Shown here: positions 46,304-50,409 of the stretch, piece by piece
How positions within the stretch are numbered: position 1 is the stretch's first letter
How the letters are laid out: every line of letters starts with the position of its first letter
Assembly: GCF_014897705.1 (NCBI RefSeq)
Contig: NZ_JABUXV010000026.1
Span: forward strand, 1-50,409
Reading direction: 5' to 3'
DNA: 50,409 nucleotides
DNA from: Brachybacterium sp. FME24
GTDB lineage: Bacteria > Actinomycetota > Actinomycetes > Actinomycetales > Dermabacteraceae
The notes under the pieces: model-generated
The model's input: the letters and a program-made list of their open reading frames with translations, nothing else
Databases searched by the model: none
Told to the model about the DNA's origin: nothing
Program-made: the position numbers and the translations under genes

Positions 46304-48177
46304 CACTTCTTCTCCTCGTCCTCATCCACGACCTCGGCGTCGACCACGTCGTCATCATCCGACGATGCGCTCGCGTCTGCCGCCGCCTCGCCATCCGTGC
46401 CCTCAGCACCCTCAGCGCCCTCGGCCTGCGAGTAGATCGCGGTGCCGACGGCCTGCAGGGCCTCGTTCAGGGTGTCGCGCTTGGCCTCGAGATCCTCCGT
46501 GGAGGCATCCTCCTTGGCCAGCTCCTCCTTGGACTCCTTGATGGCGTCCTCGGCCTTGGTGCGGTCCGCGTCCTGGATCTTGTCCGCGTTGTCCTTGAGC
46601 AGCTTCTCGCCCTGGTAGACGAGCTGCTCGAGGGTGTTGCGGGCGTCGGCGTTCTTGCGACGCTCCTCGTCCTCGGTCGCGTGGGCCTCGGCATCCTTCA
46701 CCATGCGGTCGATGTCCTCATCGGACAGCGCGGAACCGCCGGTGATCTGGATCGACTGCTCGTTGCCGGTGCCGCGGTCCTTGGCGGTGACGTGGACGAT
46801 GCCGTTGGAGTCGATGTCGAAGGTGACCTCGACCTGCGGGATGCCGCGCGGGGCCGGCGCGATGCCGGTCAGCTCGAAGGTGCCCAGCAGCTTGTTGTCC
46901 CGGGTGAACTGGCGCTCGCCCTGGAACACCTGGATCGCCACGGAGGGCTGGTTGTCCTCTGCGGTGGAGAACACCTCGGAGGTCTTGGTGGGGATGGCCG
47001 CGTTGCGCTCGATGAGCTTGGTCATCACGCCGCCCTTGGTCTCGATGCCGAGGGAGAGCGGGGTGACGTCCATGAGCAGGACGTCCTTGCGCTCGCCCTT
47101 GATGACGGCTGCCTGCAGCGCGGCGCCCACGGCGACGACCTCATCGGGGTTGACGCTCTTGTTGGGCTCCTTGCCGCCGGTCAGGGCCTTGACGACCTCG
47201 GTGACGGACGGCATGCGGGTCGAGCCGCCCACCATCACGACGTGGTCGATCTCCGAGACGGAGATGCCGGCGTCCTTGATGACCTGGTGGAACGGAGCCT
47301 TGGTGCGCTCGAGCAGATCCGAGGTCATGTCCTCGAACTGGGCCCGGGTGAGCTTCTCGTCCAGGTGCAGCGGGCCGTTCTCCGTCATCGACAGGTACTG
47401 CAGCGAGATGGTGGTGGAGGTCGAGGAGGACAGCTCCTTCTTCGCCTGCTCGGCAGCCTCCTTGAGGCGCTGCAGGGCGATGCGGTCCTTGGAGAGGTCC
47501 ACCCCGTCCTTGTTCTTGACCTGAGTGGTCAGCCAGTCGACGAGCTTCTGGTCCCAGTCGTCGCCGCCGAGGCGGTTGTCACCGGCGGTGGCCTGGACCT
47601 GGATGGTCGAACCTTCGTCGTCCTTGCTCACCTCGAGCAGGGAGACGTCGAAGGTGCCGCCGCCGAGGTCGAAGACCAGGATCTGCTCGTCGTTCTTGCC
47701 CTTCTCCAGGCCGTAGGCGAGAGCCGCGGCGGTGGGCTCGTTGATGATGCGCAGCACGTTGAGGCCGGCGATGGTGCCGGCGTCCTTCGTGGCCTGGCGC
47801 TCGGAGTCGCTGAAGTACGCAGGGACGGTGATGACCGCATCGGTCACGGCCTCGCCCAGGTAGGACTCAGCATCCTTCTTGAGCTTGCCGAGGACGCGGG
47901 CCGAGATCTCCTGCGCGGTGTACTTCTTCTCGTCGAGCTCCTGGCTCCAGTCGGTGCCCATGTGGCGCTTGACGGAGGAGATGGTGCGATCGACGTTGGT
48001 GACTGCCTGACGCTTGGCGACCTCGCCGACGAGGACCTCGCCCTGCTTGGAGAAGGCCACGACCGACGGGGTGGTACGGGAACCCTCGGCATTCGCGATG
48101 ACCGTGGGCTGACCGCCTTCGAGGACGGCGACGGCGGAGTTTGTGGTACCGAGGTCGATTCCGACGACACGGGACAT
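46303..48177 (-). CDS. dnaK: molecular chaperone DnaK (Hsp70)
   Basis: 624 residues. The N-terminus is [15 protein letters not shown]. Also visible are [14 protein letters not shown] (about 158-171), GGSTRMP (about 315-321) and the substrate-binding domain from about 365. The acidic C-terminus ends EEKK. First gene of the HspR-controlled operon. The ATG has an AAAGGCAGG Shine-Dalgarno-like stretch. The promoter carries TTGACA and TCTACT with two HAIR operators. Confidence 0.99.
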   Translation of the reverse strand: MSRVVGIDLGTTNSAVAVLEGGQPTVIANAEGSRTTPSVVAFSKQGEVLVGEVAKRQAVTNVDRTISSVKRHMGTDWSQELDEKKYTAQEISARVLGKLKKDAESYLGEAVTDAVITVPAYFSDSERQATKDAGTIAGLNVLRIINEPTAAALAYGLEKGKNDEQILVFDLGGGTFDVSLLEVSKDDEGSTIQVQATAGDNRLGGDDWDQKLVDWLTTQVKNKDGVDLSKDRIALQRLKEAAEQAKKELSSSTSTTISLQYLSMTENGPLHLDEKLTRAQFEDMTSDLLERTKAPFHQVIKDAGISVSEIDHVVMVGGSTRMPSVTEVVKALTGGKEPNKSVNPDEVVAVGAALQAAVIKGERKDVLLMDVTPLSLGIETKGGVMTKLIERNAAIPTKTSEVFSTAEDNQPSVAIQVFQGERQFTRDNKLLGTFELTGIAPAPRGIPQVEVTFDIDSNGIVHVTAKDRGTGNEQSIQITGGSALSDEDIDRMVKDAEAHATEDEERRKNADARNTLEQLVYQGEKLLKDNADKIQDADRTKAEDAIKESKEELAKEDASTEDLEAKRDTLNEALQAVGTAIYSQAEGAEGAEGTDGEAAADASASSDDDDVVDAEVVDEDEEKK

Positions 48178-48251
48178 GGGTGCCTGCCTTTCTGCGGCGG
48201 ATGCGCCGCAACGGGTTCATGCGCTGCCGACCACTGCGGCCGACGGCAAAA

Positions 48252-48272
48252 CTTGAGCTGTACGCACTCAAG
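48252..48272. promoter_or_regulatory. HAIR operator 1 of dnaK
   Basis: CTTGAGC-N7-ACTCAAG matches the HspR HAIR consensus in all but one base. It covers the -10 and start region of the dnaK promoter. Confidence 0.92.
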
Positions 48273-48299
48273 TAGAAAACCCGTCGCGATCGTTGTCAA
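48271..48299 (-). promoter_or_regulatory. dnaK promoter
   Basis: On the minus strand TTGACA (48299-48294) and TCTACT (48276-48271) are separated by 17 bp. The predicted start is near 48264, giving an ~87-nt leader. HAIR operator 1 overlaps the -10. Confidence 0.75.
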
Positions 48300-48314
48300 T
48301 CTAGAGGGTCCGAA

Positions 48315-48335
48315 CTTGAGTACACCTCACTCAAC
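48315..48335. promoter_or_regulatory. HAIR operator 2 of dnaK
   Basis: CTTGAGT-N7-ACTCAAC matches the HAIR consensus except the last base. It lies upstream of the -35, 63 bp from operator 1, so two HspR dimers could act together. Confidence 0.88.
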
Positions 48336-48489
48336 CTTGGCCGGGCCAGGTTCATTCCCGCCATGGCATGCTGTGACGGACGACACGGTTGTTGCAGGTT
48401 CTCGCGCCACTTGGCCAGTTCTCATTTTCTTGGCCAGCGCGTGTCAGGTTTCTCGCCGACTTGTCAGGCGTGCCGGCACAATGGTGGGC
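48336..48489. other. intergenic region between the dnaK promoter and the 2H phosphoesterase gene
   Basis: It contains two copies of CTTGGCCAG (near 48411 and 48429), and two imperfect copies of CAGGTTCTCG-type sequence followed by ACTTG. No gene was recognised. CACAAT at 48477-48482 lies 7 bp before the GTG at 48490 and could be the -10 of a leaderless message. Confidence 0.4.
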
Positions 48490-48969
48490 GTGGCGCACAC
48501 TGTCATCCAGGTCCCGGTACCAGAGCTTGAGTCGATCACTCAACGCCTCGAGCGCCCGCCCGTGTGCCCGCACATCACGTTGCTCGGGCCGTTCGTCGAT
48601 CGGCGCGACGTCAACGAGGACCTCGTCGACACCCTCCGCGACCTGCTAGCACAGGTTCGAGCCTTCGACTTTAAACTCTCCACGATGGGCCGCTTCGGCA
48701 GCGAGCTCACCTACCTGGCACCGGAGCCAGCCGGTCACTTCGTCCGACTCACGCACATGCTCGCCGCCACCTTCCCGAAGTGGCCTCCGTACGACGGGGC
48801 GTTCGACGAGATCGTCCCTCACCTTTCGATCGGTGCAGGCCTCACCAGCGCCGACGAAGAGGGTGTCCGGGAGTCGCTTCCAATCAGCTCGACAGCAGAC
48901 GAGGTGACGCTCACCTGGTGGTCGGAGGACGCTGCCGAGGAGCTTGTGCGCTTTCCCCTGCACCTCTAG
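48490..48969 (+). CDS. LigT-like 2H phosphoesterase (2'-5' RNA ligase family)
   Basis: 159 residues. The two HxT/S motifs are present as PHITLLGP (about 29-36) and PHLSIGAG (about 111-118). These two histidines define the 2H phosphoesterase fold, which acts on cyclic phosphates or 2'-5' RNA bonds. The substrate is unknown. GTG 48490 is 7 bp from CACAAT. ATG 48481 is a possible earlier start. Its TAG stop is part of the CTAG target duplicated by the adjacent insertion sequence, so the protein is not altered by the insertion. Confidence 0.82.
   Translation: MAHTVIQVPVPELESITQRLERPPVCPHITLLGPFVDRRDVNEDLVDTLRDLLAQVRAFDFKLSTMGRFGSELTYLAPEPAGHFVRLTHMLAATFPKWPPYDGAFDEIVPHLSIGAGLTSADEEGVRESLPISSTADEVTLTWWSEDAAEELVRFPLHL
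48966..48969. repeat. left CTAG target-site duplication of the insertion sequence
   Basis: CTAG here and at 49914-49917 flanks the element and includes the stop codon of the 2H phosphoesterase gene. Confidence 0.65.
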
Positions 48970-49913
48970 GGCATGTCTCTAAAGCAGGTGGTTGAGCCAC
49001 TGGATCGTGGCTCTCAGGACTGTTCCTGCGCGGTAGGTCAGGGCGAGTTTGTCGTAGCGGGTGGCCAGTCCGCGCCACTGCTTGACGTCGCTGTAGCCGC
49101 GTTCGATGACGTTGCGGCCGCGGTAGGCCTCGGCGTCCAGCCCGACTGGACGGCCGCCGTGTGAGCCCCGGTTGCGGCGGTGCTTCTGCTGGTCACGCGG
49201 CTCTGGGATCACGCACTTGATCCCGCGACGACGGAGGGTGGAACGGGTGGCGCGGGAGGAGTAGGCCTTGTCGCCGCGCAGCATGTCCGGTCGGGTGCGG
49301 GGACGGCCGGGACCAGGACGGTCCACCGAGAGGGCGTCCAGTAGCGGGCCGAACATCGGTGAATCGCCGCCCTGGCCGGGGCCACAGAGGATCACCAGCG
49401 GCAGGCCGTGGCCGTCGACGAGCTGGTGGATCTTGGTCGAGAGCCCGCCGCGAGAGCGGCCCAGCGCGTGATCCGCCGGCTCAGCGCGGAGATTCTTGTG
49501 GTTCCACAGTGCCCCCTGTGGTGCGCTCGAGGTTCGTGCCGTGCTGGTGAGCGCGGCAGATCGTGGAGTCGACCGCGACTGACCAGTCCAGCTTCCCCTC
49601 GTCGTCGGCGCGCACCAGGAGAGCGTCGAGGACCTGATCCCAGACACCGTCCTCGGCCCAGGCACGGTGCCGCTTCCACACTGTTTGCCAGGGCCCGAAA
49701 TCCTCGGGGAGGTCTCGCCAGGCGATCCCGCAGCGGTAGCGATAGATGATTCCCTCGACGACCTGCCGGTGATCCCGCCTCGGACGCCCTGACCAGGGTT
49801 GTTGGGCAGGTAGCAGCGGCTGGATCGTTTCCCACTGGGCGTCGGACAACACGCTTCGTCGGCTCATCTATCCAGAATCACGCACAAGCGGGCACGAGCT
49901 TAGGAGACACGCT
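48970..49913 (-). mobile_element. IS5-family (IS427-like) insertion sequence
   Basis: 944 bp between CTAG duplications. The imperfect terminal inverted repeats read GGCATGTCTC (48970 onward) and AGCGTGTCTC (minus strand from 49913), and continue to AAGC. The element carries one transposase gene split over two frames on the minus strand. The clean target duplication and intact ends indicate recent insertion. Confidence 0.85.
48979..49867 (-). CDS. IS5-family transposase encoded in two overlapping frames
   Basis: The first frame (49867-49481, 128 residues) supplies an N-terminal domain opening SRRSVLSDAQWETIQPLLP and the first catalytic Asp in AVDSTICRAHQ. The second frame, ending at 48979, continues from ALWNHKNLRAEPADHALG and holds the second Asp in RGDKAYSS and the Glu/Arg/Lys motif in RNVIERGYSDVKQWRG. 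The second frame is +1 relative to the first, and they meet at a GGGGG run near 49521. This could be programmed frameshifting, as in some IS427-type elements, or an inactivating indel. Confidence 0.82.
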
Positions 49914-49917
49914 CTAG
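49914..49917. repeat. right CTAG target-site duplication
   Basis: Matches the CTAG at 48966-48969. Excising the element would rejoin the phosphoesterase stop codon to GTCAGTACAGG downstream. Confidence 0.65.
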
Positions 49918-49992
49918 GTCAGTACAGGAACTCGCGGCGCCGCCCGCGGGCGAGAAAACGCGTGGACTGGAAGAAACCGACCTAGGCATACT

Positions 49993-50013
49993 CGAGTGGG
50001 TGCTGCCCACTCG
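49993..50013 (+). promoter_or_regulatory. 21-bp inverted repeat upstream of the phosphotransferase gene
   Basis: CGAGTGGG-TGCTG-CCCACTCG has 8-bp perfect arms. It lies just after a CATACT hexamer (49987-49992) that could be a -10. It might be an operator or a leader hairpin. Confidence 0.4.
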
Positions 50014-50055
50014 GCCCGTGAGCAGAGAGAAAGCATCGCCGTCGAGGGAGCCTGC

Positions 50056-50403
50056 ATGCCTGACATCACCGCTGATCTGGTCACCGAACTCATCGCCCGC
50101 CACGTGCCTGCGCTTGCGGGATTGCCAGTGACGCCTGTGGCGCGCCAGGGCTGGGACAACCGCACCTTCCGGATCCAGGACACCCACTGCGCGCGCCTAC
50201 CGAGCGCCGACGGCTACTCCGCGGGGGTCGAGAAAGAGGACCACGTGCTCCCCATCCTCGCGCCACACCTGCCAGTAGCAATTCCCGATGTGGTGACTTC
50301 AGTTCCCCCCTCAGCCGATTTTGGACGCCCGTGGACCGTGCGCCGGTGGCTAAGTGTGATGTCCAGGGAGGTTGTCCCGCCGCGAGGCGGTGAGTCGAGA
50401 TGA
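50056..50403 (+). pseudogene. aminoglycoside phosphotransferase (APH) family gene, truncated
   Basis: The first ~98 residues match the N-terminal lobe of small APH-family kinases: PDITADLVTELIARHVP, then QGWDNRTFRI (about 33-42), then RLPSADGYSAGVEKE (about 52-66), then RPWTVRRWL (about 91-99). After RRWL, where the family continues PGE and the kinase core with its HGD catalytic loop, the sequence changes to unrelated SVMSREVVPPR and ends at TGA 50401. The break is near 50350 and suggests an insertion or rearrangement, perhaps the end of another mobile element running out of the window. Confidence 0.75.
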
Positions 50404-50409
50404 CAAGGG

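Noticed and set aside
46270..48480. Long frame opposite dnaK joined to the 2H phosphoesterase gene
   Set aside because: The upstream part is antisense to dnaK and crosses its promoter. The phosphoesterase starts near 48490.

Overview
The window is high-GC DNA from an actinobacterium. The HspR/HAIR heat-shock circuit, many leaderless genes, maltose ABC genes without a local ATPase, and Micrococcales-like cell-envelope genes all fit this. Two tandem D-aspartate-ligase-like ATP-grasp genes suggest a Brachybacterium-like member of the Dermabacteraceae, but that placement is inference. No rRNA, tRNA or CRISPR array was seen. Almost everything reads as ordinary chromosome. Only the right end (from about 48.4 kb) looks mobile or rearranged.

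Layout. 0-1.4 kb: tail of one gene and a WXG100-like protein. 1.4-4.1 kb: clpB (minus) behind an HspR operator. 4.3-5.7 kb: PrsW-type membrane protease. 5.8-8.5 kb: a four-gene minus operon (acetyltransferase, low-molecular-weight tyrosine phosphatase, amidase, S4 RNA-binding protein) joined by ATGA overlaps. It diverges from a DUF952 gene through a symmetric 24-bp promoter. 9.0-14.2 kb: Sua5/YrdC protein, MFS transporter, deoD, small membrane protein, class I glutamine amidotransferase, mannosyltransferase-like GT4. 14.3-20.3 kb: glycine cleavage genes gcvT-gcvH-gcvP, then a MetE C-terminal-like protein, a one-carbon metabolism block. 20.5-28.8 kb: acetyltransferase, arginine deiminase, aldo/keto reductase plus sirtuin, cysK-cysE, a secreted/membrane TPM-like protein, an octamer repeat array and trpS.

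28.8-37.9 kb: a maltose/maltodextrin utilisation locus with a LacI-family regulator, malE-malF-malG and two GH13 hydrolases. The import ATPase is absent and presumably encoded elsewhere. 37.9-44.0 kb: an envelope block of two tandem ATP-grasp ligases, then glycosyltransferase, VTT/DedA membrane protein, glycosyltransferase. 43.9-48.2 kb: the dnaK-grpE-dnaJ-hspR heat-shock operon (minus) with two HAIR operators at its promoter. 48.5-50.4 kb: a 2H phosphoesterase, an IS5-family element inserted exactly at that gene's stop codon, and an aminoglycoside phosphotransferase gene broken near the window edge.

Recurring theme: about a dozen genes have a TANNNT hexamer 5-7 bp (usually exactly 6) before the start codon and no Shine-Dalgarno sequence, so they are probably translated from leaderless mRNAs. 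The most interesting candidates are the tandem ATP-grasp pair (possible two-residue interpeptide bridge synthesis), the mirror-symmetric divergent promoter at 8488-8511, and a Shine-Dalgarno sequence inside clpB positioned to make an N-terminally truncated ClpB.
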